Assembly (NCBI GenBank): GCA_905250075.1
Contig: CAJNOP010000186.1
Location: 233,878 to 297,877 of the forward strand
Direction of reading: 5' to 3'
DNA from: Rotaria sp. Silwood1
Lineage: Eukaryota > Rotifera > Eurotatoria > Philodinida > Philodinidae
Length of the DNA: 64,000 nt
A model generated the notes under the pieces. That model saw nothing but the letters and a program-made list of their open reading frames with translations, was not told the origin of the DNA and did no database searches. The translations under genes and the position numbers were made by a program. This document shows, one piece after another, positions 44,517 through 58,339 of the stretch. The first letter of the stretch is position 1, and every line of letters starts with the position of its first letter.

Positions 44517-46202
44517 TTAGTTGTATCTAATTGAAGGTTGTGCATTAGATAATTTAGCTGTAATATAAAGTTTTCCATCGGAATAATATTGTGATGATAA
44601 ACTACTTAAATCTGTATTTGGTGGTAATGTTGTTTGTTTATAAAAATAAGCTCGTGATGATGTTGTTGGTGGTCGATTAACATTATGTTCAGCTTCAACA
44701 ATAAGATCATTACCATTAACATATACTTTTATTTCCTCTGGTTGATACTTTTGTATATCAAGTTTCATTTCAATACGATTTTGACCACGCTCATCTGCAA
44801 ATATTCGTGGTTGAAAAGCACTTCGATAAAATGCATCAGAATTGAAACTTGATGGTAATAATAATGGTTGATAATTATAATTATATGTATTATTATCATT
44901 TAAATTATCACCAAAACGTCGTGAATATTCACGTACTTCAACATTACGTGATGATGCTGGTGGTATTATACTACTATTAATACCACCAATAGTAAGATTT
45001 GTACGAAAACGATCTTCATCTAAACTTCTAGATAATGATGGACTACCAGAACGCTGATGTTCTACTTCATGTGATGATTGTACACCTGTTGTTGGACTTA
45101 AACGTCTATGATGACTTTCACGATGTGTTTCACTAAATTTTTTTTCATATACATTACCATTATTACCAGTTGTTGTTGATGGATATATTATTCGTGACGG
45201 AATATCATCAGTTGTTACATTATATCTATATGTTGGACTATAACGACTTGTTGATGAATATATATTATTACGACCAGTATTAATATCATCATAAGTAGAA
45301 TATATACGTGGACCTAAAATAAGTATTTTATAATATATATATATACATATAAATAAAATTAAGATATTTATTTTACTTGAACCTTGGCCATAAGTACTAG
45401 TACCACCACTACCACCACCACCACCAAGTCTTCTTGTTGATGTATATTCACTTGAAGTTTTTTCTCGAGAAAATCGTGGTGATGTACGATAAGATGTATC
45501 ATAATTAGATAAATATTTTGAAGATGTACGACCATCATCAACAATTACATTTGAATGACGTGATGGAAAATCAATTTGCATCGTTATTGGTGTTGGAAAT
45601 GTTACCCGTGGACTGCAAAAATAAAAAAATAGAAAAATAGAGTAATTAAGATTTCTTTTTTTTTTACCTGAATGTATCGATGTCACGAGGTAAATCGTAA
45701 GTTTTTTCGATACTTTTTTTTGCTGTATTCTATAAAATATAGATATATTTCAGATAAAATAATAGAATATAAAAAGTTGAATGGAATTAATTTATTCTTA
45801 CTTGATTTTTATTTTCAAGATGTTCACCATAAACAACAAGTCTATTACCTTCAACACGCATATTAACCTAATTATAATGCGTAAACAAGTTTGTTTTTTT
45901 TTACAAAGGTAAAATTGCTAATATTAACGTACTTCATTTTGGTCAAAGCCATTAATATCAATCGTCACTCGAAATTTTTCCTGTCCACTTATAGGATCAT
46001 TGACCCATTGTACTGTTGTCTCTTGATTACGAAGACGGTCTTGTAAACGTTGTTCATTAAGTGAACTATTAAAACTACTTGTTGATTGTTGAATAGGTAC
46101 AGTCACTTGTGAAGTATATGGTGTACCATAACCACCATAACCACCATTTCCACGACGACTTTCTTCATGAAATGTTCGTGAAGAGGAATAACCTGATGAC
46201 AT
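44517..46202 (-). CDS. Small heat-shock protein with two alpha-crystallin domains
   Basis: Five exons, 45933-46202, 45802-45867, 45668-45729, 45377-45612 and 44517-45313, join in phase to about 476 residues. A glycine/serine-rich N-terminus (residues 1-65) precedes the first alpha-crystallin domain at about 70-140 (FRVTIDINGFDQNEVRVNMR, VEGNRLVVYGEHLENKNQ, KTYDLPRDIDTF). A long low-complexity linker rich in Ser, Arg, Tyr and Gly follows, with a GGGGGSGG run. The second domain occupies about 385-465 (RIEMKLDIQKYQPEEIKVYV, NGNDLIVEAEHNV, YFYKQTTLPPNTDLSSLSSQ, DGKLYITAKL). The family are ATP-independent chaperones that hold unfolding proteins. Two-domain forms are known in flatworms. A perfect heat-shock element lies about 1.15 kb upstream, and an acceptor-like TATTTTAG about 32 bases before the ATG suggests a leader intron or trans-splicing. 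In a bdelloid, a desiccation role is plausible but is inference. Confidence 0.9.
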
Positions 46203-46265
46203 GTTCGTTGTCTTCTTCTGGCTCTTATTTAACTAAAATACAAATCTAAAAAACGTAATTATCTT

Positions 46266-46335
46266 TTTATTATCGTGTATATATAATATATAATATATAT
46301 ACATATATAAAGATACATATATATATATATATATA
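46266..46335. repeat. AT dinucleotide microsatellite
   Basis: Imperfect alternating TA/CATA runs. Similar runs recur near 46500-46530 and 46835-46875. These are simple sequence repeats in the upstream region or leader intron of the heat-shock gene. Confidence 0.8.
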
Positions 46336-47350
46336 TGTAAGAGTATATGTATTTTGTATGTGTCCTTGCAGCTTTTTTTCTTATCGAATAAACAAAAGGT
46401 AAAAATAAAAAGTCACAATAATGATATGATGATAATAATAGATTGGTTTTACCACTGGTTGTCTGTTACTCAATTAACTACCTTTGTATAGGTATGCAAA
46501 CATATATATACATACATATATATATATATATAGTTTGTGATCGATTCTTTATTAGATATGATCTTTCTTTTTTCTCTTCGTTTTTTTTCGATAGAGAAAC
46601 AGGCCAAAAAAAAAATTAACAAAGACACCTTACCGAGAGAGCACATAATATTTGTGGTATGTATGAATAATAATAAAAAACAATCTCTTTTGTTTATGCT
46701 TTACAAACGACTCTAGATAGGGTTGGTATTCTTGCCTATCTATCTTGTCCAACATACACCAGATGCATATACATAAATACGTCATCAACATTGGCGCATA
46801 TTTTTTTATTGACAATAATTGCTGATGTATATACATACATATATATATATATATATACAGATACATGTATATATACATGTTTATTAATTGCCAAAAAAAA
46901 ACAAAAAAACGAAAGAATTATGTAGGCGATATATAGTGATAGTGAATTAAAGATTGAATTTCAGTTAAGATTAGAAGTTAGTCATCTACATGATTCAGTC
47001 AAAAGAAAAAGATAAATAAGAAAAATCATGGCACAAAAAAAGAAGTGAAAGCAATTCTTTTTTTTTTATTACCCTTTTCTTTTTTTTTTACACTTGCCTA
47101 CGAAACATGCACTAGTATAGAAAAAAGAAAATGACTCAATAACTTTTTTTTTTGGCTAAGACAGTATATTTTGTATAGTATGCGTTCTTTTCCTTTTCTC
47201 TTTTCATATTTTTTTTTCTTTTATATTTTTTGTTTTTCTATCATTTGTCAAAAATATCATTAAACTATGACATATATATGCGTATCTATTTTTTTCTCTT
47301 TTTTTGATCAGGGATGATGGTAACATTTGTATAATTAATCGTCTCCATTG

Positions 47351-47370
47351 ATTCGAGAAATTTCGAGAAC
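47351..47370. promoter_or_regulatory. Perfect four-unit heat-shock element
   Basis: The bases ATTCG AGAAA TTTCG AGAAC are four contiguous alternating pentamers nTTCn/nGAAn, the binding site form for trimeric HSF1. The site is upstream of the minus-strand small heat-shock gene (start at 46202). A TATA-like sequence lies about 75 bases nearer the gene at 47271-47280. The pattern is seen directly; HSF control is inferred from the family. Confidence 0.65.
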
Positions 47371-47944
47371 AAAATATTTTTCATTTCATAAATTTCGTTT
47401 CTTATTATAAATATCAACAGATGTTCTGTGAAATACTAAAAGAATATCGTCTTCTTTGATAAAATAATGTAAATGTTATTCACTTTTCATATAATGATTC
47501 ATTTATTTAAGAAAATGATTGTTTCAAATGTTTTATTTATTTTTCATTTAAAAAAATTAACTAAACAAAAGAACACACTTGCTTTGTTTTTTCTTTTTAA
47601 TGACAGTTGTTTTGAATGATTCACAAACTTACTAAAAATAACCTGAACAAAAATAGCTCAACCTTTCTTTCATTTAGAAACAAAAATTATCATATAATTA
47701 AATTATTTTTAGTAAGTTTACCATCTTTTTCTTCAATACGAATATATCAAAGGAAACAAAAACGTATGCACACACACACACACCCACACACGAGTTATTT
47801 TTATATCAAAAAATAAATACAAAAAAATCACAGTTAGTTGAAAAATCTTGAATAGAAAGATGAAAGAAAGTATAAAACTCAATATTATTCAAATATATAT
47901 ATAATATATTATCAATGGATTGTTATATAAGTAGTATTTGTTTT

Positions 47945-50900
47945 TTACGTAGTTGTTGATTCTGATCGAGTACGTTGTAATTGCTCTTGTAAAGGAAAAT
48001 TAATTGATAAATGACGATGACGATAGAAAAGAACATAAGCATCAGATCGAACAAGATCTTTAACATTTCCAAGTGTTGAAACATATTGATCATCAAAATG
48101 TCGCCAACCTATATTAATAATAAATTTTGTTTTTCTTTTCGTAATTTGTTTTTGTTTTTACCTATTTCTGTTTTTGCTGAATCATTAAAAGCTAAAAGCC
48201 TTGCATATGACGTATAGTGTCCAAACCATGCTGAACCACGATGATTAATAATTCCAAATAGATCATAACGAGGTTGAGATAAATTATCATTATGTTGATC
48301 TTCTTCGATTATTGATGAACAATATGGTGCCATATTAAGATCACTAAAAGAATAATTTCTTTTTTTTTTATTTTTTTTCTTATTTTTCTTGTACATACTG
48401 TATTGGAAATTTAACAGTTGTATCAATTTTTTCTCTTGAACTAGACATATAACCAAATGATGAATATTGATTATATTTAAATCGTTTAAGATGTATGATT
48501 AATATTGGTGGTAAACGCCAAATAGACATTTTTTTTTCAGCTTGAATATGTTCTTTACAATTAGGACAATACCATTTATCATCTGGACCTAATACTTCAG
48601 GTTCAATAAATAATTGTAGACATTGTTGAAGTGTAACATCTTGATCTTGAAGAAAGAAAGAAAAAAACACAAAAACAAACAAACTATTAATTATTTAAGA
48701 GAAAGAATATTTCTTATCAACCTCCAGTAGAAGATTTAAAAACACTATCATCTTCAATAAGATCATTAAATCCACTACGATGTCTTGATGGTGTAACACG
48801 TAATGGTGATTCAAATGCATTATCTGTAAACCAATCAATTGAAAATTTTGTATGACAACGTAAAATACTATCACCATCAATACCTAAATATAAATAGAAA
48901 AGTTTATGTCAATTATGTCTTTTAATAAATAACTGACCACATTCAATAATTGGTTTCATATTAGTATTATCATTATTTGTTGTTTGAGGCATTATACGAA
49001 ATAATGGTTGATTACCAAATATATCATCAAGCATATCATAATCTTCCATAATACTATCACTGCTAGCAGTTTCACCATTTATAATCATTGATTCTTCTTC
49101 ATCATCATCATTATCATTATTATTATTATTTGTTGGTGTACTTTTAAGAATTTTTTCTTTTCCATCATTTTGTTGACTAGAACGTCGTTTATTTTTATTT
49201 ACTTTAACAAAATAATCACCAATACGAACTATTGACCATGAATCAGATGATGAAAGTGTACTTTTTATTATTGCTGGATCTACGTCTTCAATATCACTAA
49301 AGCTAAATAAAAAATAAAACAACTTATTTATATTTTCTTTACATGAAGAACAAGACATAAAATAAATATTCAAAAAAAAAAAACAAAATTATTCTTATCA
49401 TACAAAATTAAATCATTTAATATATAGCCTCTCTATCATCTAATACGTTATATTATGTTCGATGCTGATTCCAAATATGAATTTAGCCTTCAATCATAGT
49501 GTTTCTATGCTAAGAAAATTGAATTTTATCTTGAAAATCTTTAGCTTAGTTGTGAGACCCTCACACGAATGCTATATAAATGTTATAGGTGAAGGAGCAT
49601 TCGGTGAAAGTTCTTTGTTTTTTTATGAATCGACATAGTGAAAGATAGATTTAGATTATATATATAAAGTACACTTTCATTTTTATTATCTGATGTTCAC
49701 TTAGATGCCCACAGTGTATTTAATACTTCAAAGTTTTCCATAATTAAAGACTCGATAAATACAAGTGTCACATCAGGAGTCATTCATTCTTGAATGAATA
49801 GAACAAAGAAATAGAAGAGAACAGATGATACCATCATTATTATTTGGCTTTTATTTTTAGTACGAACAGTACTTTAAGATGCATCTTATAAATATACAAA
49901 TAACTTGAAAAGTCAAGAACATTGTATTCATATATTCGACCATAAATAAAATCGCTCGTTCCTTGATGAATAAATACATAGAAAATAACTGAAGTATCTC
50001 ATTATGAATAACCTAGTGGCATATTTAGATAGAAGCTTGAAGGGACTCAGCTCTCTTCTCCCTTATGTAAATTCCTGCTCTTTGTTTTAATAATCAATAT
50101 ACTAATCATTTGAAGAATATAGGATATTGTATATTTTATTCCTGTCTAATGGCATAAAAGAACATAATCAATGATTATTTTTATCTTTGAACATTTTTTC
50201 ACTTTTTATAAAAAAACGTACATAATAATTAGTAGAATTTTTTGTTATTTCGATAAAATATTTTCATTGATCAAATGAAAATTAAACTATTAAAAGAATT
50301 TCAATTTACCTATCTTCATCATCACCATCAATAGCTCTTCCATAATCATCGAAATCACTATAATCTCGATTAAAATCATCAAATGATCGTCGATTTCGTT
50401 TCGAACGTTCAATATTGATATGTACAGTTCGTCTTAAAAAGAAAATATTTGTTGGTTATTTTTTTTTTTTGTAATAATTAAATCATTTTATTTTTATTGA
50501 TTTTATAACTTACTTAGCATAAATACTTATTTGTTGAAATACATTTTCACATGTTAATTTCGATTCTGGTAATGAAATAATAAATGGAAGACCAATAGTT
50601 TCATAATTATCTGTTGAACGAAATTCACAATTATATTTATGTTCCATTATATGAAATTTTTGACATTCTCTAGATAAGATCAATATCAAAATAAAAAACA
50701 AACGAAGCAAAAAATAATCAACTAACTCATCACAATAGGATACTTGATAACAATGTTTACAAAATACTGGTAAACTATTAGGTTTTGGTGATGCTTGACA
50801 ATATGCACATGATGATATATAATCATGTAATTTAAATATACGTTGAAAAAATGTTAAGTGAATAATTTTTTCATTATTACATTCAGCACTTGTTAATGTT

Positions 50901-53900
50901 TCAGTTCTAAAAGAAGAATATTATTAGAAGAAAACAATGCTTTATTTAAAAAAGCTTTCATATGAAAGTGTAATTTACATAAATAGAATTTAATGAGATA
51001 TATTAAAAAAAGATTATTAAGTAGGAATTATTTTCTCATCGATCTTAAGAGTAAAAGTCAATGTAGAAACTAAATTGGAGATTAATTTTTCTCGACAGAA
51101 ATGAAACCGAACAAGAACAGACCCATCAGTAACTGGTATTGATTTGATGCAGTTGAATACTCATAAAATTTTATTGAATTCTTCAGTCGTAAATTATGTT
51201 ATGAACTTAATACACTACTTGCTCAATCTGAAGACTCCAGATTTTTTCAATGACTTACCGTTATTTCATACCGCAAAAATCTGAAGTCTTTCAGGTTTCA
51301 CCGACTTTCAGTGTTTTCCTGTTGAACTGACCCCTATTTTTGATGCGAATCTACCGGAAATATTGTCTAGGGCAGGTAAAAATTAGTTATGACGATAGAG
51401 AAAGGGAGTGAAAAAGAAAGTAACAAAAATGATCATATAATATATGAGCGACAATCTAACTTTAAGACCAATAGAAGTTTTGAATAGTATTTATTATTGT
51501 CATTGAAAAACTCAAGTATAATTTAGAAACAAAAGTCTAGACGGAAATAAATCAATCAATATTTTAATTCTCTATTCGTTAATGATCAAATCAAAATGTC
51601 TAATAAAATATTTATGTGAAAATTTAAGAACTTACATATAAGTTGTATCAAAACTACTCCATGAATAAGTACTTGCTGTAACTCGATCTTCATCTTTAAG
51701 AAATTCTATAGAATTATTATTATAAATTTTATATGCTAACATCTAAATACATAATCAATGTATGAAAAACTCAAACAAAAATGAATTAAACAACTTTATC
51801 AACTGGTAAAGCACATTTATTCGATAAACGACGTTTCAATTCTGCAATTGAACCATCTGATGACATAATAATACGATACTAAAACAATAACATATATATA
51901 TATATGTTTAACGAGATTTTCTTTAATAAAAATAAAACTAACTTTAATTGGTGATTTATTATCATTTCGATATGTAACAATTGTATCAACACATACATGT
52001 TTTGGTAATGGTACAGATATTGATGTAAATGGATCAAATGTAACTGATTCCTATAAAAAAAAAAATATTCTAGAAGTTTTTTGTTTCTTATTTTTTTCTT
52101 AACAAACTTTATGACATTGTGGACATTTCGTTTTCGATTTGAATTGTCCAGTAAATAATTGAACAATTATAGAATCATTTCGACTTAAATAACCACGCCA
52201 ATATTCATCGGCAATAGTCTATTTATACCAAAAAAATAAAAACTTATTTAAATAGCATTTAAGACATATCAAAAGTCATGACATCAACATTATAATATTT
52301 TATAGATAGTTCAAAAGGTACTGTATACCTCTTTCATATTTCATTATTCTTTTACTATACCTCACATCAGTTCGCACTTATAATTTATTAATTATAATAT
52401 AAAAATCGTCAATAATAAGGCAATAACCTTACTCCATACTTTAAGAGAAGCCGGATAGTTGCTTGCTAGTGTGGGTCTTCTCTTCATCCATACTTAAACC
52501 TAGTTTAAGATGTTACATCGGTTACAGGTTTATCAAGTTATATTTTGTTTCCAATCTCTTTGAGATTTTTACAAAATTATTTTCATCATCTTTTAATTCG
52601 TCTATAAAATAACACCTAGTAGCCAAATATAACAGATTGGTTACCATTAGTAACTTTTGATTAGCTAAATAGGACGTACAATGAACACTTTAATATAGAA
52701 ATGAATATTTTTTTTTATGTATTTAAAACTAAAGTGTAGACTTCCGATCGAAATCTCATTATAATTATATTAACTGAAGAATCAAGGAATAGAGGAAAAA
52801 TAGAAAACAACTATTTGTGTTATTAATATATGCACCAAATCAATTGTTAGCGATATGATGAAGTACAAAAAAAAACATGCTTTTAAAACCGAATGAAAAG
52901 TTCAAAACTAATTCCAATTGTTACAAACCTTTCTTCAGAATCTCTTGATGATGATAAACGAAAAATTTTTTGTTTAGGAACTTCATAACTCCATTTATAA
53001 AACTAGTTTTTTGGAGTTAGATCTTGCTAAAAATTTCACCATAGATGCGGTTCATACTAGTAGAGTCTACCCTGAAACTTTTAGATATTTTTATTGTATG
53101 TTTAAAGAGATATTCATTAGTTACTGTTCATATTAATAATCAACCGAAAGAATTCACACTTTTACATATGACCATGCTAAAAGAACTTACTCAAAAAAAG
53201 CTTTACTAAAGAATCAAAGCTAAATGAAAGATGAATATATCTCGTTTTGTCTGAAATGACATATATATATAAAGAGAAATACTTCTTGCGTTTTCTATAA
53301 GACATACACTACTGCCGGTGTCATTACTTTTGGTACATCCTAAGTAAATGTATATATATATTTACCTCATCAGGGCGATTTTCATCTTCTATTGGTGGTA
53401 CTAGAGGTTTATTAATTACTCGATTAAGATCCTTAAATAGCAAAAAAATATTTATATAAATTTTCTATTCTCAATTTAAATTCTTACTTCATGAATAGCA
53501 TCAAGTAAAATGGTTAATAATTCTTGTGCATCATGTTGTCCATTACCAACAAATTCTTGATGTCTCTTTGCTGCAAAATCCTACGATGATGAACGGTATG
53601 TATTACAAAATAAATGTAATTGAAACTAACTCGTAATTGATTTGCAATTATATAACTATATTTTCCTGCCCATAATTCTTTAATTATATCACCAAATTCT
53701 TCAGCCATTGCACCTTTCATACCAAGTGGATTTACTCGATTTATTTCAATAGAATGATATGATTCTATTTAAATTCAATACAAAAAACATATTTTCACAT
53801 GACAATTGATCAAAAAAAAAGGAAGAGAGAATTTCTTACGTAAAAAATAATCTCGTAATTCACGTGCATTTGATAAACATTGTACAGCAGAATTCATAAA

Positions 53901-56157
53901 ACATGAATTAGCCGGATTATATATACCTGTAAAACCAATTGATGGTGGTGATGATATACTTGGCATTTGTACTATATCTTTTACATTAAATGATGATCGA
54001 GCAGAAAATTTATCTGACTAAAATGAGATAAAATGTATGAATTTAAAATAAAAATGATTCTACCATTCGATTGTTGGATTGTAGTGATGATGAAGAAGAA
54101 GAATCTAGGGACAAAAAAATATAGACAAAACATATATAATTAGATGTATTTATTAGCTAAAGAAATGTTGAGACACATATTTTTATCAATGAAATGTAAT
54201 AAATCTAATTAATAATGAAAAGATACTTTCATAATGACTTGTAAAACTATAGATTTGACGAGAGATCTATCGTATATAAACTTACGCATGAAATTTGATT
54301 TGTTCATCATAAATGTTACAAGAAAACTGTTCGATGTGATACTTCCACTTTGAGTTCACATTTTGAGCATATAAAGAGAATCTCTAGACTAGAATCATCC
54401 TAAATAAAGTTAAGTTCGTAAGTCTCCTTAACAGAGTTATGATAATCTTGCTGGATTTTCATCATAGACAGATGTATTGACAGAAAAATTTCACAAAGAA
54501 TTTTCGACCTGAAATTGTGTTTATAAGTAGATTTCAAAATTCTAAGAATATTCAAACAAGTTACTGTCATAACGCTTTCATCTCTTTCTTGAACTATTCG
54601 ATGTTTAGAAACGTCCAATTTTTCTGAGAATTTCTAGAATCTAATTGACTGTTACACATGAACTATTTTAAGAAAAACAAAGTCATTGTTATTCACTAAA
54701 ACTTTTAGAATATTTCGAAGATCATGAGATTTATTTATAAACGAAATTTCAAATTAAAAATTATCTGTTAAATACATTTTCCTGTAATAGAAACCCAGCA
54801 ACATTTTCGTTGTTCTGTTGCGAAGACGTACGAATTAGACTTCTCTGGAAATGATTCTAAGCTAGAAGTTTTCTTCATACACCCAAAATCTCAATTCAAA
54901 AATAGTAAGCCACAAAGCTTGTACGAGTTTAGTTTGAACATAAATAAATGAAAATATCATAGAAAAGTCAATAATATAAATATGTCGAATTAGTTTTCAT
55001 ATCTATTCAATAAATAGGAAATCGAGAACAAAAAACAAAATAGTTACATTTGTACTGTCTTCAAATATTTTGTCTCAATGACAATCAGATTGACAAAAAA
55101 CTCGTACTAAACTTAAAACTTAGTTTCATACATTTGTAACCTTAATAAAATCTTGTCAAAATAATTTCTATTTAATTTACTTTATTGATTAAAACTTACC
55201 TGGATCTATGTAAGTCATTCCGGACTTGGGATATGGTTGTGATCGAGGTTGTGTTGATAATGCTGATGAATGCATCATTAAACGAGTGTCATAATATTCA
55301 TCTGGTTGCAGTTGATTCCACGTAATCATTTCACTTTCCTTAATTAGTTTTATTTCAATATATGTGTCTGTAACTGAATGGGTACATTGAGCATATGTAA
55401 TACGGTGTTTAACACGAACAAATAATCTAATTGGTTTTTTAGGCGGTATTGAATGAAGTTGAAGAAATGTATCATCACTAACAAAAAAAGAAATATGGAA
55501 TTTTACAAAAAAACTATTCAATTCATTGAGTTTTGTTCGAACTTTGTACAAAATATAGCCGTAAAATTAGTTTCACCAAATTGTACTCGACAATTATATA
55601 CTTGATTTATAAAAATACGTGATGTGACTATGCCATACGTGCTTTCTAGAAACTCAGTTCTTAATTTTTTGATTGATAATTCATACGGTTCTTGTGGTTC
55701 AATAGACGAATGTATTTCTTGATTATTCATATCTTTATTAAGACCATTTCGTTGTGGTGTAATTGGGGTTGTTCGAAGACTATACAGTTGTGGCCACATT
55801 GTATGTGCTTGTTTATATAAAGTTAATGTAATTGTTGTTTGTGTTTTACTTTCATTTATCTCAGTTTTTATTTCAGTTCTATCAGAATAAATATTATCAT
55901 ATAATTGGAATTTCCATTTTTCACCAGCTAAAAATAAATATTATGTTTGCATTTTTTTTTGTCAAAAACATTGTTATATTATTCGTTTATTTTGAAATAC
56001 CTGGTGTTGAAACCTCAAGAGAATCAATATCAGGAAGAACCTCAATATCTTTTTGTTCAAAAGCTCCTTTTGCATAAAAATTTACAATAATAGAATCATT
56101 TAAATCTTGAAATTTGTATGATGTAAATTGAAGTTCATCATTTATATCAGGTGACAT
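47945..56157 (-). CDS. USP19-like: USP19-like ubiquitin carboxyl-terminal hydrolase (CS + USP + MYND)
   Basis: A gene of about 20 exons. The first exons (ATG at 56155-56157; 55.9-56.16, 55.5-55.9 and 55.2-55.5 kb) encode two CS/p23-like beta domains, including [18 protein letters not shown] and [20 protein letters not shown]. The catalytic domain starts near 53.95 kb with the cysteine box [20 protein letters not shown] and continues with [40 protein letters not shown], a zinc CPQC pair and [17 protein letters not shown] finger spans 50.5-50.9 kb ([25 protein letters not shown] spacing). After an acidic insert at 48.94-49.3 kb come [26 protein letters not shown] and the histidine box around [12 protein letters not shown]. 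The last exon 47945-48108 ends with TRSESTTT. Human USP19 ends in a membrane anchor, but none is seen here. The order CS-CS-USP with an inserted MYND identifies USP19. It is expected to deubiquitinate substrates in protein quality control. Confidence 0.9.
49303..50309 (-). other. 1-kb intron of the USP19-like gene
   Basis: This intron lies between the exon ending DDGDDED-type acidic sequence (50310-50432) and the acidic exon 48938-49302. A segment near 50022 (AGTGGCATATTTAGATAGAA) slightly resembles the hAT-like ends at 17131, but no partner end was found. Nothing else was recognised. Confidence 0.5.
50909..51634 (-). other. 0.7-kb intron of the USP19-like gene with a small stem-loop
   Basis: Within the intron, GAAGACTCCAGATTTTTTC (about 51231-51249) is an imperfect inverted copy of GCAAAAATCTGAAGTCTTTC (about 51274-51293). 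This forms a stem of about 17 pairs with a 25-base loop. No transposon ends are evident. Confidence 0.45.
52219..53366 (-). other. 1.15-kb intron of the USP19-like gene
   Basis: This intron separates exons encoding the [18 protein letters not shown] and [15 protein letters not shown] segments. Nothing recognisable was found; it is A+T rich with no convincing reading frame. Confidence 0.5.
54104..55197 (-). other. 1.1-kb intron of the USP19-like gene
   Basis: This intron lies between the second CS-domain exon (ending near [11 protein letters not shown]) and a small serine-rich exon near 54064-54103. The frame 54400-54618 inside it is unrecognised. No repeats with clear ends were seen. Confidence 0.45.
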
Positions 56158-58339
56158 ATTTTAAATTGAATCTAAGAAAAAAATAATTTTCTCATCTTTT
56201 TATATATTTGAGTCAAAAATTTATAAAGAAATTCTATGACATCAAGTTGGAAATTTTCAAAATAAAAAGGAAGAAGAAAAAAAGGAAGAATTTCAAATTT
56301 ATTTGATTAGTTTAATTTTCATACCAATGAAAAGATCATTTCTTTTTTTTTTTTATTATCGATTTTAATGTGATAGATATCAGTAATATACAGGATTGAT
56401 TATATAATACTATTACGTTAAAAAATTCAAATATCTTCATTACAATTGATTCAAAATAGGCTAATTTTTTAATGAATGACAGAATTTTATTCAAAGCTTT
56501 TGTTTTTTTTTGCTGCCATATGAATTTCGTGTAAAAACATACTGCTATTGTTATTTTTACTAAAGAAATCTGACTTGTTATTGTCGAATAAGAAAAACAC
56601 GTCTGTGTAGTTAATTGTTATCTAAGAGAATAAAAAAAAAAAAGCAATGAAAATAAACTGTATGAATGATATCATAATAGGATATATATAAAATAATGTT
56701 TCAAGATTAGTAAAAAAAAAAATAAAAAAGTTAACGATACCATTAGTTCGAATTTTCAAACATGAAACACTGAAATTTTTTATGAGAGAAAGTAGTATTT
56801 TACTATTTAACAAATTTCAAGCCGAACATGAATATTAAGATAAAGACTAACTAATCTTGAAAACTTACTCTGTGTAATCTATTGTAAAATCGTTCTTAAA
56901 GTGTATTTTTAATTTCTTCTTCTTTTCTGTTCTCCAAGGTAACAATTGAAAAATGATTTTAGAGTATTATGAGTGTATTTTTAATACGTGACAATACGAT
57001 AAATTTCTTTGATAAGACCAATAACAGTGCTATTTGCTTACCTGATTCATATTGACATAAAAAAAAGAAAATTTCAATAAACTTCTATTACTAATCGAAT
57101 AATCTGTAGCGGAGATATTTCATTTGTTGGTCATAGTATTATTGATGGATCATTTTCTGTACATAAATATGAATAATTATCTATTATTATATTATATTGA
57201 TGCTTACTATATCAAAGAGGTAAACGAAAACATACATTAGAGTACAAATAATACTTTTGTCAATAAAAAATGGTGCATTTCTACAAAGAGTTCTACAATG
57301 TATTTCTATTTGTTCATCTTTACTCAATACTTTATTATTTTTCTTTATTATGAACTTAATTTTAACTACGTGTTATAATTAGGAAGCAAACTCAATATTG
57401 AATAGTTACCCGTAGAGTTTTCAAAGCGATTTTATCCTCGGAGTGCTTGAAGCAGTGACCGACGAAAAGGGAAAGAACAAAACCCACTGTGATTCGATCT
57501 CTACGCCATGCTATTCTTCCCCACGATCTATTTCTATTTCACTTTCTGCTAGAGAAAAGTAAGTGATTGTTTCAAAGTTATACGGTTTAATATAAACTGA
57601 AGTAAATACGATTCTAAAAATTCCTTGCTTGCATTAATAATATGTAAGCAATAAATCGAATGTTCAGTATATATAATCCACTTACCAATAGAACAGGACG
57701 AGAGATTACAGTAAAAATATGATGAAACCTAGTGCAATAACATGACAATTTATGACCATTTTCCGAATATCACAATGATCTTCCCAGATTATCATTTGAA
57801 ATACTGAATTCTTTCTTTTTCAATGAGTATCTTCCCCATCGTCTATTCCTATTGACATTCAAAAACAAAACCACTGCATCAATGCGACATCTATGCACAT
57901 CATTGATTATCTATTGAGACAATTTATTTATCTACCTGTTATTATTTATCATAATTCATTGAAATAAACAAATCTATGTTGTTTATTTTAATTAAAAGAA
58001 GAAAATATAAATAACTAAGATATCAATGCACTTTCACACATCAATTTAATAGTGAAGGTTCACACTCAAAAAAAGCAATAGGGCGATCGTTTATTGTTTC
58101 TAATTATTTGTTTTTTTTTTTCTTCTTTCAATCACCTATTTATCAAGTCCTGTCATTTATTTTCTCTTACGCTGAATCACCTCAATATATTGTAATCAAA
58201 TATTTTCTTTTTTCTATCACGAAAAAAAAAAAAAATTATTTAAACAGTAAGATTTTCTTTGAGATAAAGCCAGACGATTGTCATTTGTTCTTATCATCGT
58301 ATTCATGGTAATTTTCTTCTTATAAAAACAAAATTGATC
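56158..58339. other. Divergent intergenic region between USP19-like and BET genes
   Basis: About 2.2 kb between two divergently transcribed genes, so both promoters should lie here. The frames 56622-56813 and 58108-58311 are low complexity and not believed to code. A leader exon of the BET gene may lie in the upper part. Confidence 0.5.

Larger units (their letters stand above)
46203..47944. other. Upstream region of the small heat-shock gene, AT-dinucleotide rich
   Basis: This 1.7-kb stretch separates the heat-shock gene from the upstream USP19-like gene on the same strand. It has several (TA)n blocks, at about 46266-46335, 46500-46530 and 46835-46875. The frames at 46630-46878 and 47616-47816 are low complexity and not believed. 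A TATA-like CATATATATG at 47271-47280 and a heat-shock element at 47351-47370 suggest that the promoter is near 47.3 kb with a leader intron of about 1 kb. Confidence 0.5.

Noticed and set aside
50022..50060. AGTGGCATATTTAG resembling the hAT-like end
   Set aside because: Single end only; no inverse partner or duplication nearby.
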